Source: Clostridia bacterium
GTDB taxonomy: Bacteria; Bacillota; Clostridia; Christensenellales; Aristaeellaceae
Assembly (NCBI GenBank): GCA_017547285.1
Contig: JAFYQB010000040.1
Span: 1-53,504 of the forward strand
DNA length: 53,504 nucleotides
Reading direction: 5' to 3'
Position numbers and translations under genes: made by a program
The notes under the pieces: model-generated
Seen by the model: only the letters and a program-made list of their open reading frames with translations
Database searches by the model: none
Told to the model about the DNA's origin: nothing
In this document: positions 17,225 to 25,890 of the stretch, piece after piece
Layout: every line of letters begins with the position of its first letter
Numbering within the stretch: the stretch's first letter is position 1

Positions 17225-19240
17225 ATGGAATTATCACAATTAAAAGGCGTTGGCAAAACAAGATTGCAGGCCTTACACGCAGCGGGCATCTGCTCGCTGC
17301 GTGATCTTTTATATACAGTTCCTGTCAAGTACAGGGATCTTGGAAGGATTACGCCGGTGGCTGAAGCAGAACATGGTGCAAAAGCGACCATGCAGCTCCT
17401 CCGCGAAGGGGAAGCCAGGCTTAGCCGCCACGGTAAACTAAGCCGTGTTACCTGTACCTTTGCAGATGATACAGGGAAAGTCAGTGCTGTTTGGTTCAAT
17501 CAGCCGTATATGCGCAATGTTTTGAATAACGGTACGCGTTTTACGCTGCATGGCCTTGTAGAAGTACATGGCCGCAGCCGAAAACTGATGAACCCGAGTA
17601 TCGAAAAAGAACTGCGCATTGTTCCAGTCTATAAACCAATCGAGGGCTTGCCGCAAAAAACGCACGAGACCCTTGTTATGCAAGCCCTGGAATATGCAGA
17701 ACAGGTATGCGCTGAAACACTGCCTCAGGATGTGATAGAAAAGCATCAGCTTTGTTCAAATGTGTGGGCGATTCGTGCGCTTCATGCTCCGGCTTCCATG
17801 GAGGATGTTGTCAGGGCACAAAGGCGCTTTGCTTTTGAACAGATGCTTTTGTACCAGGCGGCTGTTCGCATGATGAAGGATGTGCGCAAAAAAGGTTTTC
17901 ATGTAGAGGGCGGCTCAGCGGTACAGCGTGAATACTGGAATGCGCTGCCGTTCAAGCCTACCGGTGCGCAGGAGCGTACGCTGAACGAAATTGCATTGGA
18001 CCTTTCCGGACAGAATGCGATGGCACGTATGGTACAGGGCGATGTGGGCAGTGGCAAGACAGCCGTTGCAATGGGAGCCATGCTTCTCTGCGCACGCGCC
18101 GGCTACCAATGCGCTCTGATGGCACCTACGGAGATTCTTGCACGCCAGCATTATGAGGGAATGAAGGCATTCTTTGAGCAGAGAGGCTTTGGCTGCGGCT
18201 TGCTGCTGGGCAGCATGTCCGCAAAAGAACGCAAAGAAGCCAGAAGGTGTCTTGAAACAGGGGAGTGGCGTATCGCCATCGGCACACATGCTCTGATCAG
18301 CAAGGGTGTTGTTTATCAGAATCTGGGGTTGTGTGTTACGGATGAGCAGCACCGTTTTGGCGTTGCCCAGCGTACAGCCTTGCTCAACAAAGGCTCGAAT
18401 GACGAATGCTCGCCGCATCTCCTGGTGATGTCCGCTACACCGATTCCACGGTCGCTTGCACTGGTGATGTTTGGCGATCTGGATATTTCCATTATGGATG
18501 AACTGCCTCCGGGACGTTTGCCCGTAACCACCCGCATTGTGGGTGAAGAAAAGCGCGAAGGCATGTATGGTTTCCTCAAAAAAGAACTGGATGAAGGGCG
18601 CCAAGCCTACATCGTGTGTTCCCTTGTGGATGAAAGCGAAACCACCGAAGAACTGAAAGCCGCCAGACCGCATGCCGAGGCATTGCAGAATGGCATTCTG
18701 CAGCCTTATCGTGTGGGGCTCACATACGGGAGTCAGCCTGCAAAAGAAAAAGAAGAAGCGCTGCACGCTTTTGCATCGGGTGAAACGCAGGTTCTGGTAG
18801 CAACGACGGTTATCGAAGTGGGCGTGAATGTACCGAATGCTTCACTGATGATTATTGAGGACGCCGACCGCTATGGTCTGGCGCAGCTGCATCAGCTTCG
18901 CGGACGTGTCGGCCGCGGTACGGCGCAGAGCTGGTGTTTTTTGATGGCTCAGTCTAACGAACGGCTGCGTACGCTTGTCAGAACCAATGATGGGTTTGAG
19001 GTCGCAAGGGCGGATCTGGAGCAGCGCGGCCCTGGCGAACTGCTTGGTACACGTCAGCATGGGGAAACGCTGATTCCGGGCGGAGCGGCTGCTTTTGGCA
19101 GCATGCAGCTGCTTTATGAAGCGGCGCATTGTGCAGAGGAGCTTCAGAACGATCCGCTGCGGCAGGAAACATGGCATGCAATTACGCAGCAGGCAGTGCA
19201 GCTGATCGGCCGACTCAGCGATCGCGTCTCTATCAGCTGA
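17225..19240 (+). CDS. recG: ATP-dependent DNA helicase RecG
   Basis: The 671-residue protein has an N-terminal wedge/OB domain (about 50-150), Walker A GDVGSGKT at 272-279, the DEQHRFGVAQR motif II, SATPIPRSLAL, and the C-terminal QLRGRVGRG motif. RecG remodels stalled forks and Holliday junctions. The start is ATG 17225, giving MELSQLKGVGKTR with the usual helix-hairpin-helix opening; the frame runs back to 17147 inside fakA. AAAGGA lies just upstream. Length and motif order match the family. The fakA-recG proximity resembles other Firmicutes. Confidence 0.96.
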   Translation: MELSQLKGVGKTRLQALHAAGICSLRDLLYTVPVKYRDLGRITPVAEAEHGAKATMQLLREGEARLSRHGKLSRVTCTFADDTGKVSAVWFNQPYMRNVLNNGTRFTLHGLVEVHGRSRKLMNPSIEKELRIVPVYKPIEGLPQKTHETLVMQALEYAEQVCAETLPQDVIEKHQLCSNVWAIRALHAPASMEDVVRAQRRFAFEQMLLYQAAVRMMKDVRKKGFHVEGGSAVQREYWNALPFKPTGAQERTLNEIALDLSGQNAMARMVQGDVGSGKTAVAMGAMLLCARAGYQCALMAPTEILARQHYEGMKAFFEQRGFGCGLLLGSMSAKERKEARRCLETGEWRIAIGTHALISKGVVYQNLGLCVTDEQHRFGVAQRTALLNKGSNDECSPHLLVMSATPIPRSLALVMFGDLDISIMDELPPGRLPVTTRIVGEEKREGMYGFLKKELDEGRQAYIVCSLVDESETTEELKAARPHAEALQNGILQPYRVGLTYGSQPAKEKEEALHAFASGETQVLVATTVIEVGVNVPNASLMIIEDADRYGLAQLHQLRGRVGRGTAQSWCFLMAQSNERLRTLVRTNDGFEVARADLEQRGPGELLGTRQHGETLIPGGAAAFGSMQLLYEAAHCAEELQNDPLRQETWHAITQQAVQLIGRLSDRVSIS

Positions 19241-19245
19241 TTTGC

Positions 19246-19274
19246 TTGTCAAAACCGCTTCTGAGCTGTACAAT
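19246..19274 (+). promoter_or_regulatory. Internal promoter before trmL
   Basis: TTGTCA (19246-19251) and TACAAT (19269-19274) are 17 bp apart in the short gap after recG. Confidence 0.6.
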
Positions 19275-19304
19275 GAAACTAACGATCAAAGAAAGGACGA
19301 TACA

Positions 19305-19820
19305 ATGCATATTGTTCTGTATCAGCCCGAAATACCGCAAAATACCGGCAATATCGCCCGTACATGCGCGGCAACTTCCAGCACGCTCCATTTGATCAAA
19401 CCGCTGGGCTTTTCGCTGGCGGATAAGTATTTGAAGCGTGCCGGTCTGGATTACTGGCACATGATGGAATATCATGTACATGAAAACTTTGAAGAATTGC
19501 TTTCGCTGTATCCGGATGCAAGAATGCATTTTCTTTCCACCAAGGCCCCAAAAGGCTATACGGAAGTAACCTATGGCGAAAACGATTTTCTGGTATTTGG
19601 CTGCGAAACGCGCGGCCTGCCTGAAAGCCTGCTTGAACGCGTTTATGAGCGTTGCGTCAGAATTCCCATGGTTCCCGGAGCGCGCAGCCTGAATTTGAGT
19701 AATTCTGTTGCAATCGTCCTGTATGAAGCGCTCCGCCAGCACGGTTTTGCGGACATGCAGTCAGCGGGCGAACTGACCGGACGCGAAGACGAAAGCGCTC
19801 CGTGGATGGATTATGTTTAA
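19305..19820 (+). CDS. trmL: tRNA (cytidine(34)-2'-O)-methyltransferase TrmL
   Basis: The 171-residue SPOUT-class enzyme methylates the wobble-base ribose of certain leucine tRNAs using SAM. The N-terminus HIVLYQPEIPQNTGNIARTC, the central FGCETRGLPESLLE and the trefoil-knot segment RSLNLSNSVAIVLYEALRQ are diagnostic. The frame opens at 19242, but ATG 19305 follows GAAAGGA and gives the family start. The protein has the usual single-domain length with no extension. Confidence 0.95.
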   Translation: MHIVLYQPEIPQNTGNIARTCAATSSTLHLIKPLGFSLADKYLKRAGLDYWHMMEYHVHENFEELLSLYPDARMHFLSTKAPKGYTEVTYGENDFLVFGCETRGLPESLLERVYERCVRIPMVPGARSLNLSNSVAIVLYEALRQHGFADMQSAGELTGREDESAPWMDYV

Positions 19821-19855
19821 TGATTCGTTGACTGTAGCGGAAGGGAAGTGAAACC

Positions 19856-20218
19856 ATGAAGCGACGCAGAACCAAACGATATGAGAATGAAGATACGGTC
19901 GATTTGAATGAAGTATTGGAGCCCTATGAGGAATTGCAGTGGGCTGATGAAAATGCAGCTGATGCGGAATTAACAGCGGAAGAAGATGCTGCAGCATATC
20001 TGGATGGCTATCAGGAATTTTACGAATATTCCGAAGAACACGAAATCGCAGATACAGAAGGCCGTTTTCGTATTGCCATTGGCATTTTTGACCTGATCAG
20101 CATTATCATTGGGATTGTGGTCATTCTGGTACTGGTCAGCCTGCTGGTTACACTGTTTAATTGGCTTAGAAATGATATTCTGCATTCAGCGCTGCTGTTA
20201 CAAAGCGGTCTTCAATAA
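19856..20218 (+). CDS. Small acidic single-pass membrane protein, unknown function
   Basis: The 120-residue protein has a basic start (MKRRRTKR), a very acidic middle (about 10-68, rich in Glu, Asp, Ala and Tyr) and one strong membrane helix (about 72-105) followed by a short tail. No family is recognised. It lies 35 nt after trmL and 12 nt before the uracil-DNA glycosylase gene on the same strand, with a GAAGGGAAG ribosome site, so it is very likely translated. The acidic part would face the cytoplasm if the positive-inside rule is set by the RNWLRND-type flank; orientation is uncertain. Confidence 0.6.
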   Translation: MKRRRTKRYENEDTVDLNEVLEPYEELQWADENAADAELTAEEDAAAYLDGYQEFYEYSEEHEIADTEGRFRIAIGIFDLISIIIGIVVILVLVSLLVTLFNWLRNDILHSALLLQSGLQ

Positions 20219-20230
20219 ACGAGGTAAACC

Positions 20231-20821
20231 ATGCGTATTTCATGGAATCAGCTTATAGAGAACATTATGCAGTGTGATCATTGCGGCTTGGGCAAGGGTT
20301 GTATTCAGAAGGTTCCCGGGCAGGGGGATATCCATGCTCCCCTGATGCTGATTGGCGAAGGCCCCGGAGAACAGGAGGATAAACAGGGATTGGCATTTGT
20401 CGGTCCGGCAGGACAGCTGCTGACCAGAATGCTCGCAGCTATTCAGCTGCCGCGCGAGCGCGTTTACATCTGCAATGTTGTGAAGTGCCGTCCGCCAGGG
20501 AATCGCCAGCCAAGTCCGGAGGAAATGCAGGCATGCATCGGTCATCTGCGTGCACAAACGGCGCTGATCCGGCCGAAAGTGATTCTGCTTTTGGGCGCTA
20601 CGGCTGTTTCCGCTGTCCTGGGGCCGGAATACCGTATTACACGCTGCCATGGCCAATGGTTTGAACGAAAGGGCGTATGGATCATTGCTACCTACCATCC
20701 GTCTGCGCTGCTTCGTGATGAATCTAAAAAGAGGGACGCATGGGAAGACCTGAAACGTGTAAAAGCAAAGCTTTCAGAGCTTGGATTGTATCAGGATCTG
20801 TTTGAGGGGGAAAACAAATGA
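20231..20821 (+). CDS. Family 4 uracil-DNA glycosylase with Fe-S cluster
   Basis: The 196-residue enzyme removes uracil from DNA in base excision repair. Cys15 and Cys18 (CDHC), Cys86 (NVVKCRPPGNR) and Cys102 match the four [4Fe-4S] ligands of UDGa enzymes. Motif 1 is GEGPGEQEDKQG (42-53), the loop after it is AFVGPAGQLL, and motif 2 is HPSALLR near residue 160. The start ATG 20231 follows GAGG. The stop overlaps the start of the next gene by 4 nt (ATGA), and that gene is a paralogue. Confidence 0.92.
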   Translation: MRISWNQLIENIMQCDHCGLGKGCIQKVPGQGDIHAPLMLIGEGPGEQEDKQGLAFVGPAGQLLTRMLAAIQLPRERVYICNVVKCRPPGNRQPSPEEMQACIGHLRAQTALIRPKVILLLGATAVSAVLGPEYRITRCHGQWFERKGVWIIATYHPSALLRDESKKRDAWEDLKRVKAKLSELGLYQDLFEGENK

Positions 20822-21408
20822 CGGAAATGGAGCGCTTCAGGCAGGAATGCAAGGACGCTTTCACCGAGGATAAACTTGTTTTTGGCGAAGGCCCCAGCCA
20901 TTTTCCGCGACTGATGCTGATCGGAGAAGCCCCCGGTGAACAGGAGGCGCTTCAAGGTCGGCCTTTTGTTGGTAAGGCAGGCAAAAATCTGGATTTTTTT
21001 CTGGAAGCGGTTCATGTCAAGCGTGAGGAAATCTACATTACCAATGTTGTTAAAGTGCGGCCTACAAAGCTGAGCGCGGCAGGACGCATCGTAAACCGTC
21101 CGCCTGATAAAGAAGAAAAAGCACGTTTCACGCCCTGGCTGATGCGGGAAATCGTTCTTGTCAGACCGCAGGCAATCGTTACGCTGGGCAATGTGGCCTT
21201 GCAGGCCTTTGTGGATGATGTGATTGGCAATCGCCATGGCCGCTGGTCCGAGGCGAACATCAGCAGCGATGATAAAAACGCCTTTGCTTTACCGCTGTTT
21301 GCTTTGTACCATCCCGCTTCCGTGATCTACAACAGGTCGCTCAAAACCACCTATGAAGCAGATCTTCAGGTGCTTGCAGAAACGCTGCCTGTAAAAACAA
21401 ACGGATAA
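20818..21408 (+). CDS. Uracil-DNA glycosylase superfamily paralogue lacking Fe-S cysteines
   Basis: This protein is also 196 residues and follows with a 4-nt overlap, so it is probably translationally coupled. It keeps the family 4-like motif GEAPGEQEALQG, the loop PFVGKAGKNL, NVVKVRP and a HPASVIYN motif 2. It has only one cysteine (Cys11); the NVVKC cysteine is Val and the other ligands are absent, so it should not hold the [4Fe-4S] cluster. It may recognise a different lesion or act with its partner. It could instead be a known cluster-free clade of the superfamily that I cannot name with confidence. Confidence 0.82.
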   Translation: MTEMERFRQECKDAFTEDKLVFGEGPSHFPRLMLIGEAPGEQEALQGRPFVGKAGKNLDFFLEAVHVKREEIYITNVVKVRPTKLSAAGRIVNRPPDKEEKARFTPWLMREIVLVRPQAIVTLGNVALQAFVDDVIGNRHGRWSEANISSDDKNAFALPLFALYHPASVIYNRSLKTTYEADLQVLAETLPVKTNG

Positions 21409-21418
21409 TCTGACATTT

Positions 21419-21481
21419 GAGCGCGGAGTATGTATACCGTGAAGGTTTTCAAACGACAATACCGCGCTCTTGTGCTATAGT
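21419..21481 (+). promoter_or_regulatory. Inverted repeat with extended -10 promoter before nfeD
   Basis: GAGCGCGG (21419-21426) and CCGCGCTC (21462-21469) form a perfect 8-bp inverted repeat with a 35-nt interior. A TGCTATAGT extended -10 element lies at 21473-21481 with only a weak -35 match. The region could start an nfeD-floA transcript; the repeat's role is unknown. Confidence 0.4.
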
Positions 21482-21525
21482 GATACTGCGAAAAAGCCAA
21501 AGAGTTCTGGACGGAGGGTTCGATC

Positions 21526-22032
21526 ATGTTGGAAATTATCATGGCTAATCTGCCGATTCTTGCGTGTTTTCTGCTGGGCATGGTGCTGCTGATTGTAGAG
21601 GTGTTCATGCCCGGATTTGGTCTGCCTGGAATTACAGGTATCATTTTGGAGCTTGTCTGCATTATCCTTACCTATGTTTCACACGGCAGCATGGCTGCGC
21701 TTGGCGTAACGCTCATCATTCTGGCGGTGATCGCCATCGTAATCTCGCTTGCCTTGCGTTCCGCCAACAAAGGCCGTCTTTCCAAGTCCGCGGTTATTCT
21801 GACAGAAACGGAAAGCGCTGAGGAGGGTTATGTGGCGACCAGAGATATGGATGTGTTTCTGGGCAAGAACGGTGTGACGACAACGGTGCTTCGCCCCACA
21901 GGAATGGCTGAGTTTGACGGCGTTAAGCTGAATGTTCAGTCGGATGGCGAGTATATCGCCAAAGGTGAATCGGTACGCGTGGATCATGTGGAAGGCGCAC
22001 GGGTTGTCGTACGCCGCATTGCTGCACAATAA
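21526..22032 (+). CDS. NfeD-like membrane protein (partner of flotillin)
   Basis: The 168-residue protein has two to three hydrophobic segments in residues 1-80, with the conserved VEVFMPGFGLPGITG loop, and a C-terminal OB-fold-like soluble domain (about 105-168) ending VRVDHVEGARVVVRR. This is the short NfeD1b architecture without a protease domain. NfeD proteins pair with flotillins in membrane microdomains, and floA follows 50 nt later, as in yqeZ-yqfA of Bacillus. GGAGGG supports ATG 21526. Confidence 0.9.
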   Translation: MLEIIMANLPILACFLLGMVLLIVEVFMPGFGLPGITGIILELVCIILTYVSHGSMAALGVTLIILAVIAIVISLALRSANKGRLSKSAVILTETESAEEGYVATRDMDVFLGKNGVTTTVLRPTGMAEFDGVKLNVQSDGEYIAKGESVRVDHVEGARVVVRRIAAQ

Positions 22033-22082
22033 TCAGGGATCATCACCGGAGCATCCGGTGTTAGAATAAGGGGGATATGAAC

Positions 22083-23075
22083 ATGTATATGGTAGATTCG
22101 ATGATCTGGGTCTTCATGGTACTCATTGTCGCGCTGATCTTTGTATTGGTGTTCCTTCGCTTTATTCCCGTTGGCCTGTGGATTACTTCGCTGGCTGCCG
22201 GCGTACACGTCAGCATTGCTTCTCTGGTGGGTATGCGTTTGCGCCGTATTCAGCCCAAGCGTCTGGTGGAGCCTCTGATCAAGGCCCGTAAAGCCGGTCT
22301 GGACATGAGCCTTGCCAAGCTGGAAACGCACTATCTGGCTGGCGGTAATGTTGATCGGGTGATCAATGCCCTGATCGCTGCTCAGCGATCCAATATCGAA
22401 ATGCCTTTTGAAAAGGCTTCTGCGATTGATCTGGCTGGCCGCGATGTGCTGCAGGCCGTGCAGATGAGCGTTACGCCCAAAGTAATTGAAACCCCTGTTG
22501 TCGCTGCCATCGCCAAGGACGGCATCGAGCTCCGTGCGAAAGCCCGCGTAACGGTACGTACCAATATCGAGCGTCTGGTTGGCGGTGCGGGAGAAGAAAC
22601 CATCATCGCGCGCGTTGGCGAAGGTATTGTTACGACTGTTGGTTCCAGCGAAACCCATAAGCAGGTGCTTGAGAATCCCGATCTGATCAGTCAGACGGTT
22701 CTGAACAAGGGCCTGGACGCCGGTACTGCTTACGAAATCCTTTCAATTGATATTGCCGATGTGGATGTGGGCCGCAACGTTGGCGCACAGCTGCAGATGG
22801 ATCAGGCGGAGGCTGACCGCCGCATTGCGCAGGCCCGCGCTGAGGAACGCCGCGCGATGGCCGTTGCTCACGAACAGGAGATGAAGGCTGCTGTGCAGGA
22901 AATGCGCGCACGCGTTGTGGAAGCGGAAGCCGAGGTTCCCAAGGCGATGGCTGCCGCACTGCGCGATGGCAAAATGGGCGTGATGGATTACTATCAGATG
23001 CAGAATCTGGTGGCTGATACCACGATGCGCGAAGGCATTGCCAAAGCCAGCGCTCCTGTAGATCCCAAAAAGTAA
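22083..23075 (+). CDS. floA: Flotillin-like protein FloA
   Basis: The 330-residue protein has an N-terminal membrane segment (about 8-30), the conserved [19 protein letters not shown] stretch, a PHB/SPFH domain, and a C-terminal Ala/Glu/Arg-rich coiled region (about 230-300). FloA assembles bacterial membrane microdomains that affect secretion and signalling. The frame also has ATG at 22077, but GGGGG at 22070-22074 is too close to that codon, so I prefer ATG 22083. The order NfeD, FloA, small membrane protein resembles the yqeZ-yqfA-yqfB block. Confidence 0.93.
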   Translation: MYMVDSMIWVFMVLIVALIFVLVFLRFIPVGLWITSLAAGVHVSIASLVGMRLRRIQPKRLVEPLIKARKAGLDMSLAKLETHYLAGGNVDRVINALIAAQRSNIEMPFEKASAIDLAGRDVLQAVQMSVTPKVIETPVVAAIAKDGIELRAKARVTVRTNIERLVGGAGEETIIARVGEGIVTTVGSSETHKQVLENPDLISQTVLNKGLDAGTAYEILSIDIADVDVGRNVGAQLQMDQAEADRRIAQARAEERRAMAVAHEQEMKAAVQEMRARVVEAEAEVPKAMAAALRDGKMGVMDYYQMQNLVADTTMREGIAKASAPVDPKK

Positions 23076-23085
23076 AACCCTTGCG

Positions 23086-23112
23086 GCGCAGCCGCTGCAT
23101 AAGCGGCTGCGC
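23086..23112 (+). promoter_or_regulatory. Intercistronic hairpin after floA
   Basis: A perfect 11-bp stem, GCGCAGCCGCT and AGCGGCTGCGC, has a 5-nt loop and no T run. It lies between floA and the next gene and probably protects the floA message or reduces read-through. Confidence 0.5.
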
Positions 23113-23141
23113 ATGCTGTTGAACCGGGAGGTGAACACGGC

Positions 23142-23597
23142 ATGGACGGTCTATTGATTCTGGCGCTCATTGGATGGGCATTCTTCAAAATGAATAAAAA
23201 AGCAAAGAAGCAGGTCGCATCCTCTGTGGTTAAGGAGGATGCTGCGGAGCGCAGAGCCAGACGCCTGGAGCAGCTTCGGGCAGAGGCGGAAAAGCGCCGC
23301 GCTGAACTTGCTGCGCAAACAGCCGTACAGACTGTCGAGGGTGAAGGAACTTTTCAGCCGTCTTTTTCAGCGGAAGAACCGTTTCGGGGCAGTATGTCAT
23401 CTGACAGTACGGAAGGCGAATGTATTTGCGAACCGGAGCTGGAACATGTACGGGAAACAAAACCCGAGCCTGCAAGCGTATATGCAGGCGAGATCGGGCG
23501 TGAGCCGCTGGTGGACTTTTCCTCGCGCGGCCTGATGCAGGGCGTAGTGATGAGCGAAATTCTGACACGGCCCGTGCAGCGTACAAGAAGGCGTTGA
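23142..23597 (+). CDS. Small membrane-anchored coiled-coil protein, unknown function
   Basis: The 151-residue protein starts with a short hydrophobic helix (MDGLLILALIGWAFF), then a charged predicted coiled coil (about 30-60, Glu/Arg/Ala), an acidic disordered middle, and a tail with GREPLVDFSSRGLMQGVVMSEIL and a final Arg-rich end. The ordered tail looks like a conserved short linear motif and may be the functional part. The position directly after floA suggests a microdomain-associated partner; that is inference from context. GGGAGGTGA precedes the ATG. Confidence 0.65.
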   Translation: MDGLLILALIGWAFFKMNKKAKKQVASSVVKEDAAERRARRLEQLRAEAEKRRAELAAQTAVQTVEGEGTFQPSFSAEEPFRGSMSSDSTEGECICEPELEHVRETKPEPASVYAGEIGREPLVDFSSRGLMQGVVMSEILTRPVQRTRRR

Positions 23598-23627
23598 TGT
23601 TTGATAAAACCAGAAAGGGATACGAGC

Positions 23628-24377
23628 ATGAAAGACCTGCGGGTATTGATCGCAGATGATGATATGGGCATGCGTACCATCATGCGCAAGATCGTAGAAC
23701 GTGTAGAAGATTTTGTGCTGGTGGCTGAAGCGGGCGATGGCAGAACTGCGATTGAACTGGTAGAAAAGCTGAAACCGGATGTCGTGTTTCTGGATGTGGA
23801 AATGCCCGAAGTGACCGGCGTAGAGTGCGCACGTGCCATACAGGATCTGGATCCCAATATTGTGATTATTTTTGCCACCGCGCACGACAGCTACATGGGT
23901 GAAGCATTTGAGGTGTATGCGTTTGATTATCTGATCAAACCCTTCAAGGTGGAACGGGTCATTCAGACGCTGGAACGTGTTCGAGAACGCCTTCTTGCAC
24001 GCGCAGGCCGCAATGCGGCTGCACCTGTTATGACGCCTCGTGTTGTATCCGGCAGGATGATGCTCAGACACCGTGATGGCGTTACATTTGTAGATTTGCA
24101 GGATATTCTTCTGATTCAGCGCGAGGAACGTTCCACAGTACTGTACACCTCTGAAAATGAACGTTATGTAACCAGCGATACACTGAGCGAAATGGAAGAA
24201 CGCCTGCCGGCGGACGTTTTCTTTCGCTGCCACAAAAGCTATATTATCAACCTGAATCATATCAAAGATATTTCGCCGTATGGGCGTTGGACTTATGTGG
24301 TGCGGCTGGAAGGTACACAACATGATGCGCTGATTACCCATGAAAAATACGAAGAACTGGAAAAACTGTTTCGGTAA
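23628..24377 (+). CDS. LytTR-family response regulator
   Basis: The 249-residue protein has an N-terminal receiver domain (about 1-120) with an acidic pocket ADDD, phospho-acceptor Asp in FLDVEMPE, and the conserved Lys in LIKPF. A C-terminal LytTR DNA-binding domain (about 145-245) contains HKSYIINLNHIKDI. LytTR regulators often control envelope, autolysin or secreted products. No histidine kinase lies next to it, so it is an orphan here. ATG 23628 follows AGAAAGGGA; an upstream TTG at 23601 is in frame but lacks a site. It ends the plus-strand block. Confidence 0.92.
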   Translation: MKDLRVLIADDDMGMRTIMRKIVERVEDFVLVAEAGDGRTAIELVEKLKPDVVFLDVEMPEVTGVECARAIQDLDPNIVIIFATAHDSYMGEAFEVYAFDYLIKPFKVERVIQTLERVRERLLARAGRNAAAPVMTPRVVSGRMMLRHRDGVTFVDLQDILLIQREERSTVLYTSENERYVTSDTLSEMEERLPADVFFRCHKSYIINLNHIKDISPYGRWTYVVRLEGTQHDALITHEKYEELEKLFR

Positions 24378-24437
24378 AAGCAGATGTTTAGGTTCCGAAC
24401 AGGAACCATAGAGCTGAGGCACTCCGACATCTTTCCT

Positions 24438-24485
24438 AAAAAAGCAAGCAGACAGAAGGCGAGGCTTCTGTCTGCTTGCTTTTTT
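24438..24485. terminator. Bidirectional intrinsic terminator
   Basis: A very long perfect stem (AAAAAAGCAAGCAGACAGAAG against its complement) has a 6-nt loop. It serves the LytTR gene (+) and the DUF2441-like gene (-), whose stop codon touches the terminator T tract. Confidence 0.95.
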
Positions 24486-25027
24486 CAAAGGTTGGCGTTG
24501 ATTTCCTGAATGATTTTCAGTACTGTGATTTGTCCATTTGCCAGCCACTCTGTTACGGGGTTGCTTTGCTGCGGAGCGGCTTGGGGGTTCCAATACTGTT
24601 CAGCCAGATGAAGGTTGAGCTGCTTATCCGGAGTTCCCCGAAAACACCTGGATGCATCGCCGGCGAAACAATGGCCATCAATACGCAGTTTTACAATGGC
24701 ATAGGTAGGGCGGCCTGATTTTGCAAAGAATGCGGCCCATTTTTGAGCTTCCTCCAATGTTTCAGAAACATAAAGACAGCTCATTCTGGAAGGATAGTGA
24801 GGATATTTCTTCAGACGGATCTCTTCCATAGCCAGTTCTCGCAGCGCGACAGCCGTATGATGTTCCAGGTTTTCTGCGCAGTAAGCATCGGGATCGGCAT
24901 AAATTTGACGGACCGCTTCCAGTTTATCCTGAACTCTTTGATAAACGCCGCTGTGATGGTTTTCGTCAAACAGGATTTTTTGCCCGACTGTCATGGGCCT
25001 GTCTGTTACCACATGATAGGCGATCAT
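24485..25027 (-). CDS. DUF2441-like protein of unknown function
   Basis: The 180-residue protein begins MIAYHVVTDRPMTVGQKI and carries LEHHTAVALRELAMEEIR and YPSRMSCLYVS, a pattern I recall from DUF2441 proteins. No signal peptide or membrane helix is visible, so it should be cytoplasmic. Its function is not known. The start overlaps the nudC stop by one base (TAATG), which implies translational coupling with the upstream nudC. Confidence 0.75.
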   Translation of the reverse strand: MIAYHVVTDRPMTVGQKILFDENHHSGVYQRVQDKLEAVRQIYADPDAYCAENLEHHTAVALRELAMEEIRLKKYPHYPSRMSCLYVSETLEEAQKWAAFFAKSGRPTYAIVKLRIDGHCFAGDASRCFRGTPDKQLNLHLAEQYWNPQAAPQQSNPVTEWLANGQITVLKIIQEINANL

Positions 25028-25857
25028 TATTCGCGTTCCTCCTCCAACGTACCATCGCGGAACCGTTCAATCAGCTCATAGGCAATGCTCACCTTGTGCG
25101 GGAGGGGTTCAACATCCTCGCGGCAGAACCAGCGGGCATCTTTCAGTTCACTGGCCTGAATGCGAATGGGTTTGGTATCATCGGCCTTTGCGTGAAAGGC
25201 AAACATCTGCGAACCGCTGATTCCCCACGGCTGATCGCCGAGATAGCGTATATCATGGATTTCAAGGCCTACTTCTTCCATTACTTCGCGGCGGAGCGCA
25301 TGTTCCAGCGTTTCTCCTACCTCCACATAACCAGCAATCAGAGCATAATGCTGATGACGATGGTTTTTGGCAAGCAGAATGCGGTCACCGCAGGTAATAG
25401 CCACGATAACAGCAGGGGCGATAGCAGGAAAAAGCAAATTTCCGCAAGCGGTACAGCGCAGTGCACGTTCGCTGGGATCCGGCATAAGGGGAGAGGCGCA
25501 TCGGCCGCAAAAACGATTGTTTTCGTACCAGCGCCACAGATGAAGACAGGAAGCAATCAAGGACGCCTGCTCCAGCGGCATGCTTCTGAAAATGTCAACC
25601 GACTGATACCGAAGTCCGTCTTTTTCCGGAATGATCAGTTCCGTATATGGATGTGCAGAAAAAATGGCTGTTTTCCCTGCATGCGCCAGTTCAAACGGCA
25701 GAAAATTCTGCGGAAGAGATGGCTGAACCGCTTTCCAAAGCGGAAGCTCGTTTTTGTTAAGCAGGATCTTACCATTGGAAAAGTGAACAAACAGACTTTG
25801 ACCGGAAGGGTGCAAACCTGCTGGTGACACAGAAAAATCAGGGTGCCCAAGGATCAT
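25027..25857 (-). CDS. nudC: NudC-type NAD(H) pyrophosphatase (Nudix)
   Basis: The 276-residue protein has the NudC layout: an N-terminal domain, a zinc ribbon (CGRCASP...CTACG, about 117-138), and a C-terminal Nudix domain with the box GYVEVGETLEHALRREVMEEVG. NudC enzymes cleave NADH or remove NAD caps from RNA. The motif after the box, normally SQPWPFPxS, reads DQPWGISGS, so QPW is kept but the flanks differ. GGAGC precedes the ATG weakly. It is divergent from the 317-residue exported protein gene. Confidence 0.88.
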   Translation of the reverse strand: MILGHPDFSVSPAGLHPSGQSLFVHFSNGKILLNKNELPLWKAVQPSLPQNFLPFELAHAGKTAIFSAHPYTELIIPEKDGLRYQSVDIFRSMPLEQASLIASCLHLWRWYENNRFCGRCASPLMPDPSERALRCTACGNLLFPAIAPAVIVAITCGDRILLAKNHRHQHYALIAGYVEVGETLEHALRREVMEEVGLEIHDIRYLGDQPWGISGSQMFAFHAKADDTKPIRIQASELKDARWFCREDVEPLPHKVSIAYELIERFRDGTLEEERE

Positions 25858-25890
25858 AATGACAGCTCCTTATCAACTACTGTAACATTC

